Positions 34,575 through 43,944 of a stretch of 64,000 nt of DNA are shown piece after piece; the first letter of the stretch is position 1, and each line of letters starts with the position of its first letter. The stretch covers positions 1-64,000 of the forward strand of contig NZ_JYMR01000028.1 in assembly GCF_000938255.1 (NCBI RefSeq), in the 5' to 3' direction. The notes beneath the pieces were generated by a model. The model had not been told where the DNA came from. It was given only the letters and a program-made list of their open reading frames with translations, and ran no database searches. The DNA comes from Bradyrhizobium sp. LTSP849 (GTDB lineage: Bacteria > Pseudomonadota > Alphaproteobacteria > Rhizobiales > Xanthobacteraceae). Made by a program: the position numbers and the translations under genes.

Positions 34575-36221
34575 ATGAGCGATTGGGGTATGCAAAAGGC
34601 CGCATTGGGAGAGCGCCTCGCGGCCGGCCGTCGGCACGCCAAGGGCAAGACCGTCCCGCTCCCAAACCTGCCCGCGTTTCTCAAGGCGGTGATCAGGTCA
34701 GGCGACCGGGTGTGTCTGGAGGGCGATAATCAGAAGCAGGCCGACATCCTCGCTTCCGCGCTCGCGAACCTCGACCCTGCCGAGGTTCATGACCTTCACA
34801 TGGTGCAGTCGGGCGTGGTCCTGCCCGCGCACCTCGACATCTTCGAGAAGGGCATCGCGCGGCGGCTCGACTTTTCCTATTCCGGTCCGCAAGCGGCGCG
34901 CATCGCGAAGATGCTGTTCGGCCGCAAGATCGAGCTCGGCGCCGTCCATACCTATCTCGAGCTGTTCGCCCGCTATTTCATCGATCTCACGCCGAACGTC
35001 GCCCTGATCGCCGCGGTGAGCGCCGACAAGGACGGCAACCTCTATACGGGCCCCAATACCGAGGATACGCCGACGGTCGTGGAAGCGACGAGCTACAAGA
35101 ACGGTCTCGTCGTGGCGCAGGTCACCGAGATCGTCGACAAGGTGCCGCGCGTCGACATTCCCGGCGACCTCGTGCATTTCGTGGTCGAGGCCGGCCGGCC
35201 CTTCTACGTCGAGCCGCTCTTCACCCGCGATCCCGCCGCCATCACCGAGACCCAGATCCTGACGGCGATGCTCGCCATCAAGGGCATCTACGCACCCTAT
35301 GGCGTGCGCCGGCTCAATCATGGCATCGGCTTCAACACCGCCGCGATCGAGCTGCTGCTGCCGACCTACGGCGAAAAGCTCGGCCTCAAGGGCAATATCT
35401 GCACCCACTTCGCGCTCAATCCGCATCCAACGCTGATCCCGGCGATCGAGAACGGCTGGGTCGACCAGATCCACTGCTTCGGATCGGAAGTCGGCATGGA
35501 GGACTATGTCGCCGCGCGCTCGGATATCTTCTTCACCGGGCCGGACGGGTCGCTGCGATCAAATCGCGCCTTCTGCCAGACGGCGGGCCTCTATGCCTGC
35601 GACATGTTCATCGGCTCGACGCTCCAGATCGACCTCGAGGGCCACAGCTCGACGGTGACGACCAGCCGCATCGCCGGATTCGGCGGCGCGCCCAACATGG
35701 GCTCCGATCCACGCGGCCGCCGCCACCCGAGCGAACCCTGGCTCAAGGCCGGCGCCGAGGCGGCGCCCGACGCCCCCGCGGCGCTGCGCCGCGGCCGCAA
35801 GCTGGTGGTGCAGATTGGCGAGACCTTTGGCGATCGCAATGCCCCGCTGTTCGTCGAGCGGCTGGATGCGCTCGAGCTGGCGCGCGCGCTCAATCTCGAT
35901 CTCGCGCCGGTGATGGTCTACTCCGACGACGTCACGCACATCGTCACCGAAGAGGGTATCGCCAATCTCTTGATGTGCCGGACCAAGGACGAGCGCGAGC
36001 AGGCGATACGCGGCGTTGCCGGATATACGGACATCGGGAGGGCCCGCGATCCAAAACTGGTCGAGCAGCTCAGGCAGCGCGGTGTGATCCGGCGCCCCGA
36101 AGATCTCGGCATCGACCCGCTCGACGCCGACCGGCGTCTGCTGGCGGCCCGCTCGATCAAGGATCTCATGCTGGCATCCGGCGGCCTCTACCGTCCGCCC
36201 AGTCGCTTTCGCAATTGGTGA
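34575..36221 (+). CDS. mdcA: Malonate decarboxylase subunit alpha (acyl-carrier-protein transferase)
   Basis: The protein has 548 residues from ATG 34575, with AAGGAG upstream; an in-frame TTG at 34506 would overlap the promoter. MdcA is a CoA-transferase-fold enzyme that swaps acetyl for malonyl on the carrier subunit, giving malonyl-S-ACP and acetate. The family blocks DRVCLEGDNQKQADILASAL, GAVHTYLELFARYFIDLTPN and GVRRLNHGIGFNTAAIELLL are present, and the length is that of MdcA in other bacteria. It leads the operon mdcACDEGBH. Confidence 0.95.
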   Translation: MSDWGMQKAALGERLAAGRRHAKGKTVPLPNLPAFLKAVIRSGDRVCLEGDNQKQADILASALANLDPAEVHDLHMVQSGVVLPAHLDIFEKGIARRLDFSYSGPQAARIAKMLFGRKIELGAVHTYLELFARYFIDLTPNVALIAAVSADKDGNLYTGPNTEDTPTVVEATSYKNGLVVAQVTEIVDKVPRVDIPGDLVHFVVEAGRPFYVEPLFTRDPAAITETQILTAMLAIKGIYAPYGVRRLNHGIGFNTAAIELLLPTYGEKLGLKGNICTHFALNPHPTLIPAIENGWVDQIHCFGSEVGMEDYVAARSDIFFTGPDGSLRSNRAFCQTAGLYACDMFIGSTLQIDLEGHSSTVTTSRIAGFGGAPNMGSDPRGRRHPSEPWLKAGAEAAPDAPAALRRGRKLVVQIGETFGDRNAPLFVERLDALELARALNLDLAPVMVYSDDVTHIVTEEGIANLLMCRTKDEREQAIRGVAGYTDIGRARDPKLVEQLRQRGVIRRPEDLGIDPLDADRRLLAARSIKDLMLASGGLYRPPSRFRNW

Positions 36222-36231
36222 GGAGTTTTGC

Positions 36232-36549
36232 ATGGAAAAGCTCAGCTTCAGACTGTCTTCCCCGAACAGCGCCGGCGGCACCCGCACGCAGGCGATCGTC
36301 GGCGTCGTCGCCTCCGGCAATCTCGAAGTCCTGCTGGAACGGACCTCACCGGCCGATGTCTGCACGATCGAGATCGCGACGGCGGCCCATGGCTTCGGCC
36401 TCGTATGGGACGCCGTGGTCCGCGACTTCGCCGCGCGCCGGTCGGCCGGTGGCTTGCGCATCTCCATCAATGATGGCGGAGCCCGGCCCGACACGGTCGC
36501 CTTGCGCCTCGCACAAGGCGTCCGCAAGATCGAGGAGCCGGAACGATGA
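36232..36549 (+). CDS. mdcC: Malonate decarboxylase acyl-carrier protein (delta subunit)
   Basis: This is a 105-residue carrier with GAGGAG eight bases before its ATG. The prosthetic-group attachment site is Ser28 in VVASGNLEVLLE, matching the S-G-D-L-E-V-L block of the family with Asn for Asp. The phosphoribosyl-dephospho-CoA arm made by MdcB is attached there by MdcG. The end overlaps mdcD by four bases. Confidence 0.93.
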   Translation: MEKLSFRLSSPNSAGGTRTQAIVGVVASGNLEVLLERTSPADVCTIEIATAAHGFGLVWDAVVRDFAARRSAGGLRISINDGGARPDTVALRLAQGVRKIEEPER

Positions 36550-37460
36550 CAACAGTCACAGCCGACACCGGCTCGCTGAGCTGGTATGAAGCCAGCGCCC
36601 GGCAGCGCATCGATGCTCTTGTCGATGCCGGTAGCTTCCAAGAATTCATCGGTCCCGAGTTGCGGGAGACCAGTCCGCATCTTTCGATCTTCGACCTGCC
36701 GGAGCAGTTCGACGACGGCATCGTCGTCGGGCGCAGCCGCCTGCAGGGCTCCCCTGTGCTCGTTGCCGCACAGGAGGGACGCTTCATGGGCGGCGCCTTC
36801 GGTGAAGTCCATGGCGCCAAGCTCACCGGACTCTTGCGCGCGGCATGCGCGCTTCATCAGGACGTGCTGATCCTGTTCGACACCGGCGGCGTGCGCCTTC
36901 AGGAGGCCAATGCGGGCGAGCTCGCAATCGCCGAGATCATGCGCGCGGTCGTCGAGGCACGGCGCGCGGGCATCAACGTGATCGGGCTGATCGGCGGCCG
37001 CGCTGGATGCTATGGCGGCGGCAGCCTGATCGCCGGCACCTGCTCGCGTCTGATCGTGTCTGAGCAGGGGCGGATCAGCGTCAGCGGCCCCGAGGTGATC
37101 GAGACCAACAGAGGCATCGAGGAGTTCGACTCGCGCGACCGCGCGCTGGTCTGGCGCACGATGGGCGGCAAGCACCGCTACCTCATCGGCGGCGCCGACC
37201 TGTTCGTCGACGACGAGGCGCTGGCGTTTCGCCAGGCGGCGATCGACGCGCTCAGGGGCAAGCGAGGATATGACAAGGCGGTTCTCGAAGCCGAGCAGAA
37301 GCGCCTCGAGCGGCGATTGCAACGTTTCGGCGAGGCCAAGGACGCCGTCGAAATCTGGCAGGCGCTCGGGCTCGATGCGCCGACCGAAATCCCTGCTCTT
37401 CCAACGGACGCGTTCCTTCGCGCGGCAGGCAAGAGGGAGAACGCCGATGACGCGCGATGA
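36546..37460 (+). CDS. mdcD: Malonate decarboxylase beta subunit
   Basis: The 304-residue protein is of the carboxyltransferase (crotonase-like) fold. Conserved pieces include WYEASARQRIDALVDAGSFQ, PVLVAAQEGRFMGGAFGEVH and LFDTGGVRLQEANAGELAIA. With MdcE it decarboxylates malonyl-S-ACP to acetyl-S-ACP and CO2 without biotin. It overlaps mdcE by 14 bases, so the two partner subunits are coupled in translation. Confidence 0.95.
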   Translation: MTTVTADTGSLSWYEASARQRIDALVDAGSFQEFIGPELRETSPHLSIFDLPEQFDDGIVVGRSRLQGSPVLVAAQEGRFMGGAFGEVHGAKLTGLLRAACALHQDVLILFDTGGVRLQEANAGELAIAEIMRAVVEARRAGINVIGLIGGRAGCYGGGSLIAGTCSRLIVSEQGRISVSGPEVIETNRGIEEFDSRDRALVWRTMGGKHRYLIGGADLFVDDEALAFRQAAIDALRGKRGYDKAVLEAEQKRLERRLQRFGEAKDAVEIWQALGLDAPTEIPALPTDAFLRAAGKRENADDAR

Positions 37461-38187
37461 GATTCTGGCCAGCCTGTTTCCGAACGGCAGCGACATCGAA
37501 ATTGCCAATGCGATCCTGGCCGGAAAGGCGACGCTGCCTGATGGCAGGCCGATCCACGTGCTCGGCATCACCCAAGGACAGAACCTTGGCGTGGACGAAG
37601 CGATCGTGCTCGCAGGGCATGTGATCGAGATCATCGGATCGCAAGACCAGGCTCCGATCCTGATCCTGGTGGATTCCGCCAGCCAGCGCATGAGCCGGCG
37701 CGACGAGCTGCTCGGCCTCAGCGAGTACCTCGCGCATCTCGCCAAGGCCCTGCTGCTGGCGGAGGCAGAAGGTCACCGCACTGTCGGCCTGCTCTACGGC
37801 GGCAGCGCGGCCGGCGCGTTCATCGCCACCGCGCTGTCCACCGGCACGCTGGTGGCGCTTCCCGGCGCACATCCCGCCGTGATGGATCTGCCGTCGATGG
37901 CGCGGGTCACCAAGCTTTCGATCGAGGTCCTCAAGGCCAAGGCGGAAGCGACGCCGGTGTTCGCGCCCGGGCTCGACAACATGGTCCGCACCGGCGGCAT
38001 TCAAATCGTCTGGGACGAAACTGCGCCTCTGGCGCCGCAGCTTGCGACCGTGCTGGCGCAGCCGGCAGGACAGGATGATCGCGCCCGGCTTGGGACCGAA
38101 CGAGGTGGACGTCTCAAGGCAGCCGAGATCGCCGATCGGGTCGTTGCACTCGCTACGGCCTCGCATCAGGGGGTGCAACATGGCTGA
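37447..38187 (+). CDS. mdcE: Malonate decarboxylase gamma subunit
   Basis: This 246-residue second carboxyltransferase-type subunit has the family stretch LVDSASQRMSRRDELLGLSE followed by GHRTVGLLYGGSAAGAFIAT. It pairs with MdcD to form the decarboxylase. The start at 37447 lies inside mdcD and the end overlaps mdcG by eight bases. Confidence 0.94.
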   Translation: MTRDEILASLFPNGSDIEIANAILAGKATLPDGRPIHVLGITQGQNLGVDEAIVLAGHVIEIIGSQDQAPILILVDSASQRMSRRDELLGLSEYLAHLAKALLLAEAEGHRTVGLLYGGSAAGAFIATALSTGTLVALPGAHPAVMDLPSMARVTKLSIEVLKAKAEATPVFAPGLDNMVRTGGIQIVWDETAPLAPQLATVLAQPAGQDDRARLGTERGGRLKAAEIADRVVALATASHQGVQHG

Positions 38188-38827
38188 AGCTCTCGAACGC
38201 CATACGATGGTGAAGACGTCCGCGGCAGCCTGGACCGCGGTGATGGCGCGGCACCCGGAGTTCGCGGAGCACGTGATCATCGAAGGCTGGGTGCGCGCGG
38301 ACCGTCCGCTCATCGTGCGGCGGCCGGGCTGCAGCGATCCCGCGGGAAAGATTCCGCTCGGCCTGCCGCTGCCGCCGTCTCACGGCAAGCGGCGCATCGC
38401 GATCGCGCTCGATGCCGGCGAGATCATCGAACACAAGCCGCCTCCATTGCTCGCCGACGCAGCAGCGTCCGCCCCTTCGGCGTGGCAGGACACGATCGAC
38501 CGCCTTCTCCGCCTGTGTCCGGAGACGCGGACGTTCGGCAGCCTGGCGTGGCAACATCTCACCGGCCTGCCCTATCTTTCGGATCACTCGGACCTCGATC
38601 TGCTGTGGCCGGCGCGGGCAACCGGGCAGGCGAGCACCCTGCCCTTCGAGATCGCCGACATCGCGCGCCTCGCGCCGATGCGGCTCGACGGAGAGATCAT
38701 CTGCACCGCGGGCGGCGTGCAATGGCGTGAACTGACAGGCGCGGACGCGGACGACGTGCTCGTGAAGCGGCAAAGCGGCGTCCACAGCATGACAAGAGCC
38801 GCTTTTCTCGCAGGCGGGACGCCATGA
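38180..38827 (+). CDS. mdcG: Malonate decarboxylase holo-ACP synthase
   Basis: The protein has 215 residues from ATG 38180. It is a nucleotidyltransferase that attaches the triphosphoribosyl-dephospho-CoA group to Ser28 of MdcC. The nucleotidyltransferase pattern G120-S121 (TFGSLAWQHLTG) and the two catalytic Asp D138 and D140 in HSDLDLLW are visible. Overlaps on both sides (eight bases with mdcE, four with mdcB) fix its place in the operon. Confidence 0.92.
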   Translation: MAEALERHTMVKTSAAAWTAVMARHPEFAEHVIIEGWVRADRPLIVRRPGCSDPAGKIPLGLPLPPSHGKRRIAIALDAGEIIEHKPPPLLADAAASAPSAWQDTIDRLLRLCPETRTFGSLAWQHLTGLPYLSDHSDLDLLWPARATGQASTLPFEIADIARLAPMRLDGEIICTAGGVQWRELTGADADDVLVKRQSGVHSMTRAAFLAGGTP

Positions 38828-39672
38828 CCATTGCGCTGAGATGGCAGGCGCTGCCGGGCCGCGAGCTCCATGCGGAGCAGATCGGTCATCTCGCGTCGCT
38901 TTGTCTCAAGCTCGAAGTTGAGACCCACCCAAAGCCGGGGCTCGTCAGCCACGTCGACAACGGCGCGCACAGCGACATGGACGCCGAGCTGCTGTGCCGA
39001 AGTGCCGATACCCTCACTCCCTTCTTCCGCGATCTGGCGGTCGCGGGCACTGAGGGCGCCGGCATGAGCCGGCTGCGCGCGATCGGAGTCGCCGCCGAAC
39101 GTGCCATGCTCGCGGCAACGGCAGGTGTGAACACGCATCGCGGCGCGATCTTCGGGCTGGGCCTGCTCTGCGCCGCGGCCGGCTTTCGCAGTGCGGCCGG
39201 CCTTCGCAAGACGCTCGGCGATGCGGTATCGCAAATTTGGGGCGACGACATCCTGTCCGGCCCCATATCGCTCCGCAGCCATGGCGCGGTGGCGGCGCGG
39301 CGCTACGGCGCCGGCGGCGCCAGGGCGGAAGCTGCCGATGGCTTTCCGTCGGTCTATGACATCGCGCTGCCCGCGCTGCGTGCAGCGCGAACGCGCGCGC
39401 CTAGTGATGAGGAAGCAGTGCGCATTCAGACATGCATGGCGCTGATCGCCAATGTTGCCGACACCAATCTGCTGCACCGGGGCGGGCCCGAGGGATTGCG
39501 CTTCGCGCAAGCCAGTGCATCGGCATTCCTCGCCGCCGGAGGCGTCGGGTCTGCCGGGTGGCGCACGCGCGCCGTCGATATTCATCACGCATTCGTGGCG
39601 CGCAATCTCAGTCCGGGCGGCTCGGCGGATCTGCTCGCCATGGCCCTGTTTGTCGATCGGCTGGAGCGCTGA
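38824..39672 (+). CDS. mdcB: Triphosphoribosyl-dephospho-CoA synthase
   Basis: This 282-residue CitG/MdcB-family protein condenses ATP with dephospho-CoA to make the prosthetic-group precursor. The characteristic block is HPKPGLVSHVDNGAHSDMDA, followed by GVNTHRGAIFGLGLLCAAAG. There is one base of overlap with mdcH (TGATG). Confidence 0.93.
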   Translation: MTIALRWQALPGRELHAEQIGHLASLCLKLEVETHPKPGLVSHVDNGAHSDMDAELLCRSADTLTPFFRDLAVAGTEGAGMSRLRAIGVAAERAMLAATAGVNTHRGAIFGLGLLCAAAGFRSAAGLRKTLGDAVSQIWGDDILSGPISLRSHGAVAARRYGAGGARAEAADGFPSVYDIALPALRAARTRAPSDEEAVRIQTCMALIANVADTNLLHRGGPEGLRFAQASASAFLAAGGVGSAGWRTRAVDIHHAFVARNLSPGGSADLLAMALFVDRLER

Positions 39673-40592
39673 TGCTTGCACTGCTCTGCGGCGGACAAGG
39701 TACGCTTTCGGACAAGATCTTCGATCTGGTCGCCGATCAACCTGCAGCAAGGCCGGTCCTCGCTGCGGCAACCGCCTGTCTCGGCGAAGATCCGCGGACG
39801 CTTGTCAGGACGCGAGGCACGGACGAGCTGTCCGCCAACCATGTCAGCCAGATCCTGACTGTCACATCGGCGCTGGCGATTCACGGCTGCATTGCCGACC
39901 TGCTGACCGAGCAAACCGCCGTCACAGGTTACAGCGTCGGCGAGATGGCGGCCTGGAGCATTGCCGGAATATGGACGGCCGAGGAAGCGTTGCGGTTGAC
40001 GGACGTTCGCGCGCAGCTGATGGACAGTGCGGCCGGACCGGATGGTCGCCTCGGCTATGTTCGCGGCCTCGATCAGACCACGCTCGAACGCCTGCTCGAA
40101 ACATATCGCTGCGAGATCGCGATCAGGAATCCCGATCGTCTTGTCGTGATCGGAGGCTCCGAGCAGGACGTAATCGACCTCTGCGAGGCGGCAATCCGAC
40201 AGGGCGCCGCGCGCAGCGGTCTTCTCGCCGTGAAAATCGCATCGCACACGTCACGGCTCGCGCCCGCCTGCAAACCGTTGCAACAGGCGCTCGACGCCAG
40301 CAGGCACGTCTCGATCGCAAGCCAGCGGATCCTGCTCGCCGGAGGCGACGGCGAGCGCATCTTCTCCGCAAGCGATGCAACAGCGAAGCTCGCCTGCCAG
40401 GTGGCGCGCCCCATCGACTGGTCGGCGACGCTGGTGGCCCTGGCAGAGCTGGGGGTCAGCAGGGTGCTGGACCTCGGTCCGGGACATGCGCTCGCCGACA
40501 TGATGCAGGCCTTCCTTCCCGAAATCCGCTGCTACGCGGCCGATGGATTTCGTACCATCGAGGGCCTGCGCCACTGGATTGAATCCGAATAG
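39672..40592 (+). CDS. mdcH: Malonyl-CoA:ACP transacylase of malonate decarboxylase (epsilon)
   Basis: The protein has 306 residues from ATG 39672. It is an acyltransferase of the FabD fold: GGQGT at residues 7-11, the nucleophile Ser88 in GYSVGEMAAW and His192 in ASHTSRLAP. It primes the carrier with malonyl from malonyl-CoA so that the catalytic cycle can start. It is the last gene of the operon and converges on the Mfd-like gene with 13 bases between the stops. Confidence 0.93.
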   Translation: MLALLCGGQGTLSDKIFDLVADQPAARPVLAAATACLGEDPRTLVRTRGTDELSANHVSQILTVTSALAIHGCIADLLTEQTAVTGYSVGEMAAWSIAGIWTAEEALRLTDVRAQLMDSAAGPDGRLGYVRGLDQTTLERLLETYRCEIAIRNPDRLVVIGGSEQDVIDLCEAAIRQGAARSGLLAVKIASHTSRLAPACKPLQQALDASRHVSIASQRILLAGGDGERIFSASDATAKLACQVARPIDWSATLVALAELGVSRVLDLGPGHALADMMQAFLPEIRCYAADGFRTIEGLRHWIESE

Positions 40593-40605
40593 TAGCCTTC
40601 CGTCA

Positions 40606-43600
40606 TCACGCCTCGTCGAGATGATCGAATAATTCCTCGACCCTGTCGAACGGCGCATCGCGCATCGGGCTGTGGTAGACGACACGATCGCCGTCGCGTT
40701 GCAGCGATCGTCCTGTCGATTTTTCCTTGGATTTCCCCTTGGACTTCCGCAATCGTCCCGGCAGGAATGTCGCGGCCACCGCCTCGCGGCCGACGTCCAG
40801 GCGGATGATGCCTCTGCGCTTGCAAGCGAGCCTCAGTCTTGCTGCTGCAAAGAAGTCGCGGGCCCCCGGCGGCAGTTGGCCGAAGCGGCGGGAGGTTTCC
40901 TCCTCCAGATCGTCAAGCTCGTCCTCGCTGCGGCACCGTGCGGCACGGGCATAGAGTTCGAGCCGCACCGGCTCGGATTGCACGTAGGTCTCGGGGAGCA
41001 TATCCGCGACCGGCAGATTGAGGTCGGGCACCCACACCGCGGCCCGTCCGTCATCGACCTTCTCCGACGCCATCTTCAGGAGATGGCTGTAGAGCACGGG
41101 TCCGAACACCTGGACATGGCCGGATTGCTGCTCCGAGAATAGGTCGCCCGCGCCCCTGAGATCCAGGTCGCGCTCGCTGATGGCAAAACCCGCGCCCGGC
41201 CGGTTGAACTCCTCGAGCACGGCGAGCCGCTTCTCGGACTGTTCGGAGGCCGACTCGGTCAGCAGATATGCGAAGGCGCGTATTCCGCCACGACCCACCC
41301 GGCCGCGCAATTGGTGAAGCTGAGCAAGGCCGAACTTCTCGGGCCAGCAGACCACGATCGTATTGGCACGCGGGATATCGAGGCCGCTCTCCACGATATT
41401 GGTCGCGAGCAGAACGTCGGCCCTGCCCTCGACGAAGCTCATCATGCGATCGTCGATCTCGTCGGCCGGCAATCTGCCATGGAGACAAACGATGTGTAGA
41501 TCGGGGGCCACCGCCTGCACCCGTGCCAGCATGGGCTCCAGATCCTGGATGCGCGGACAGATCAGGAAACTCTGCCCGTGGCGCCTTTGCTCCCGCAGCA
41601 ACGCCGAAGCGATCGCAGCATCCGACAAGGGAGCGATTTTGGTCGCGACCGGAAGCCGATAAAGCGGTGGCGACGCGATGATGCTCAAGTCCCTGAAGCC
41701 GGCGAGACCTGCGGCGAGGGTCCGCGGAATGGGCGTGGCGCTCATCCAGAGCGTATGGACATTCTTGGCGAGCCCGGAGAGTTTTGCCTTTTCGGCCGCG
41801 CCAAAATGCTGCTCTTCGTCGATGATGACGAGGCCGAGATCGGCAAACTTCACGTCCTTTGCGGCGAGAGCCTGGGTTCCGATCACGACTTTCATCCGGC
41901 CACTTCGCAAGCCCTCCTTCGTCTCCCGCATCTCCGCGCCTGACACGGCTTGCGACAGCATCCCAACTTCGATGTCGAACGGGGCGAAGCGCCTGCGGAA
42001 CGTCGCGACGTGCTGCCGCGCCAGCACGGTCGTCGGCACTGCGATCGCCACCTGCTTACCCGACAGCACCACGGCGGCTGCCGCCCGCAGCGCCACCTCG
42101 GTCTTCCCGAATCCGACGTCGCCGCAGATCACCCGGTCCATCGGGTGACCGGACGCGAGATCATCGAGGACGTCACGGATCGCCTTGGCCTGATCGGCCG
42201 TCGTGAAATAGGGAAAGCGCGCAACGAATTTCTCGTAGATCGCACCCGTTGGGACCAGCTTTGCAGCCCGCCGCCGGCGGCGCTGGCTGATGTGTTTGGC
42301 AAGCACCTTGCCGGCGATCTGGATCTCGCGCTCGGCCTCGGTGCGGCGGGCCCACCAATGGCTCCCATCCGCCTTGTCGAGCGCCAGCTTGCCCCGCTCT
42401 GCCGCGTAAGGCCACATCAGGGCCAGATCGGGCGGCGGCACGAGCGCCGCATCGTCTCCCGCAAACGACAGCCTGACCATCTCCCGCAACGCGCCGCCGC
42501 CGGTGTTTACGGTCTGCAAGCCATCGAGCACGGCGAGGCCACGCTGGAGATGAACGATCACCGTGCCCTGTTCCGGCACATCGGCATGGTCGAAAGCCGT
42601 GCTCCAGGCTTTGGCCATCGGCTGCGGATGATGGGCCCTGCTGCCGAGCACGTCGGACGCCGTCACGACGACAAGAGCCTTGTTCCCCGGCACGACGAAG
42701 CCCGCATCGAGATCGGCCAGCATTGCGACTTCGCGGTTGCGGCTGCTCGTCACTTCGTCCCAATCCGAAAGACGCTCCGCCTTGACGCCGCTCATCCGCT
42801 CCATCGCACGCAGATCCTCTTCCTGCGCTGCGATGAAGACCAGGCGCGAACCATCACCCCGCGTCTCCTCGACGAAGGCGCGAAAGGCTTTCCGGGAGGA
42901 TGTCAACTTCGAGAATTCCGGCGTGGGCTGGAACGGAGCCGTTCGCGGCAGTACCTTCATGCCCTTGGTGGCCTGCTTCCAGTCGCGCGGCCCGAGATAT
43001 TCGCGCTCCCGCTCGACGCGGCCCGCGGCGTCCTCGATCGTGCTCAGCCAACCGTCGGCGTGCAACGGGACCCCTGCGTCCGCGATCCACTTGGCGGGTC
43101 CGCAATAGTCGAACAGCGTCGCGCGCTTGTCCCGCTTGCCGGCGAAGCCGAGCCGCTCCGACATCGGATCGACGAGGAGCTCTTTTGTCTCGAAAATGAT
43201 CTCGTGCTCTTTCGGGTCGAACGCCACGATCCGATTGATCGCGCGCCCCGAATGCTCGACCCGGAACGGACCCAGCGCGCCGGCCGGAAATATCTCGAAC
43301 GTCTGCCCGTGAAACAGCACACCGCCCGGATAATCCGGCTCGTCATCGGAATCGTAACCCAGCGCCGCGAGACGCACGCGAAGCTCGGCTTCCGAGAACG
43401 CACCGCCGACCTTCAAACTCGTATGCAGGCGTGACAGGCTCGCCGGCGATGGCAGGCGCTCCATCACCGCTTCCGCCGTCGACACGAGAAAGATCGGCCG
43501 TTTGGACTTCGCCAGACGTCTCAGGACCGCGGCTCTGCGCCCTGCGATTTCACGAGAGGGCTCCAACTGATCGAACGGCAAGGTGTTCAAGCGCGGAAAC

Positions 43601-43944
43601 ACCAGGACCTCGCAGGACGGGTCGAGCGCGTGAATGACGCTGCCGAGCCGCTCCGCCCGGTTCTCACTCTCGGCGAGGAACACGAGGCCGCTGCGGCCAG
43701 ACTGCTTCCATTGCGCAAGCAGATGAAGCGCCATCATGCCGAGCGGCGACGACGACGAGATCGTGGCGCGTTGCGAGCCCTTGCCCTTCTTTGGCGAACT
43801 CTTCGTGGGCGAACTCTTTTTTGGCGAGTTCTTTTTTGCCGAGCTCTTTGTCGAGCTCTTGGCAGGACGCGTTTTCTTGGAATGCCGCACGAGAATCCGT
43901 TTCTGGTCGTCAACGATCGTCAATCGCACGCGCGCCGAGCTCAT
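40606..43944 (-). CDS. Mfd-like transcription-repair coupling helicase with SPKK-rich tail
   Basis: The protein has 1112 residues from ATG 43944. Residues 60-300 resemble the UvrB-homology module of Mfd (VFPRLNTLPFDQLEPSREIA, GVLFHGQTFEIFPAG). The motor has Walker A CGDVGFGKTEVAL near 608-620, the motif II IDEEQHFG near 706-713, SATPIPRTL and a C-terminal helicase block QLRGRVGRGG. The RNA polymerase-interacting region, QGTVIVHLQRGLAVLDGLQT, differs from the usual HxxHGIGRY pattern. Residues 29-53 are Lys/Ser/Pro-rich with S-P-K-K steps. It is probably a paralogue of the housekeeping Mfd, which is not in this window, and its role in repair or transcription is open. Confidence 0.85.
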   Translation of the reverse strand: MSSARVRLTIVDDQKRILVRHSKKTRPAKSSTKSSAKKNSPKKSSPTKSSPKKGKGSQRATISSSSPLGMMALHLLAQWKQSGRSGLVFLAESENRAERLGSVIHALDPSCEVLVFPRLNTLPFDQLEPSREIAGRRAAVLRRLAKSKRPIFLVSTAEAVMERLPSPASLSRLHTSLKVGGAFSEAELRVRLAALGYDSDDEPDYPGGVLFHGQTFEIFPAGALGPFRVEHSGRAINRIVAFDPKEHEIIFETKELLVDPMSERLGFAGKRDKRATLFDYCGPAKWIADAGVPLHADGWLSTIEDAAGRVEREREYLGPRDWKQATKGMKVLPRTAPFQPTPEFSKLTSSRKAFRAFVEETRGDGSRLVFIAAQEEDLRAMERMSGVKAERLSDWDEVTSSRNREVAMLADLDAGFVVPGNKALVVVTASDVLGSRAHHPQPMAKAWSTAFDHADVPEQGTVIVHLQRGLAVLDGLQTVNTGGGALREMVRLSFAGDDAALVPPPDLALMWPYAAERGKLALDKADGSHWWARRTEAEREIQIAGKVLAKHISQRRRRRAAKLVPTGAIYEKFVARFPYFTTADQAKAIRDVLDDLASGHPMDRVICGDVGFGKTEVALRAAAAVVLSGKQVAIAVPTTVLARQHVATFRRRFAPFDIEVGMLSQAVSGAEMRETKEGLRSGRMKVVIGTQALAAKDVKFADLGLVIIDEEQHFGAAEKAKLSGLAKNVHTLWMSATPIPRTLAAGLAGFRDLSIIASPPLYRLPVATKIAPLSDAAIASALLREQRRHGQSFLICPRIQDLEPMLARVQAVAPDLHIVCLHGRLPADEIDDRMMSFVEGRADVLLATNIVESGLDIPRANTIVVCWPEKFGLAQLHQLRGRVGRGGIRAFAYLLTESASEQSEKRLAVLEEFNRPGAGFAISERDLDLRGAGDLFSEQQSGHVQVFGPVLYSHLLKMASEKVDDGRAAVWVPDLNLPVADMLPETYVQSEPVRLELYARAARCRSEDELDDLEEETSRRFGQLPPGARDFFAAARLRLACKRRGIIRLDVGREAVAATFLPGRLRKSKGKSKEKSTGRSLQRDGDRVVYHSPMRDAPFDRVEELFDHLDEA
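43793..43852 (-). repeat. Four 15-bp tandem repeats coding the SPKK-type tail
   Basis: Four imperfect 15-base units (43793-43807, 43808-43822, 43823-43837, 43838-43852), each beginning G-G/C-C-G-A on the plus strand, encode the pentapeptide pattern K-K/S-S/N-S-P on the minus strand. Such an in-frame minisatellite can vary in copy number without a frameshift. Confidence 0.65.

Noticed and set aside
35559..37745. Long minus-strand open frame across mdcA, mdcC, mdcD and mdcE
   Set aside because: It spans four overlapping, recognisable malonate decarboxylase genes on the other strand and has no recognisable domain.
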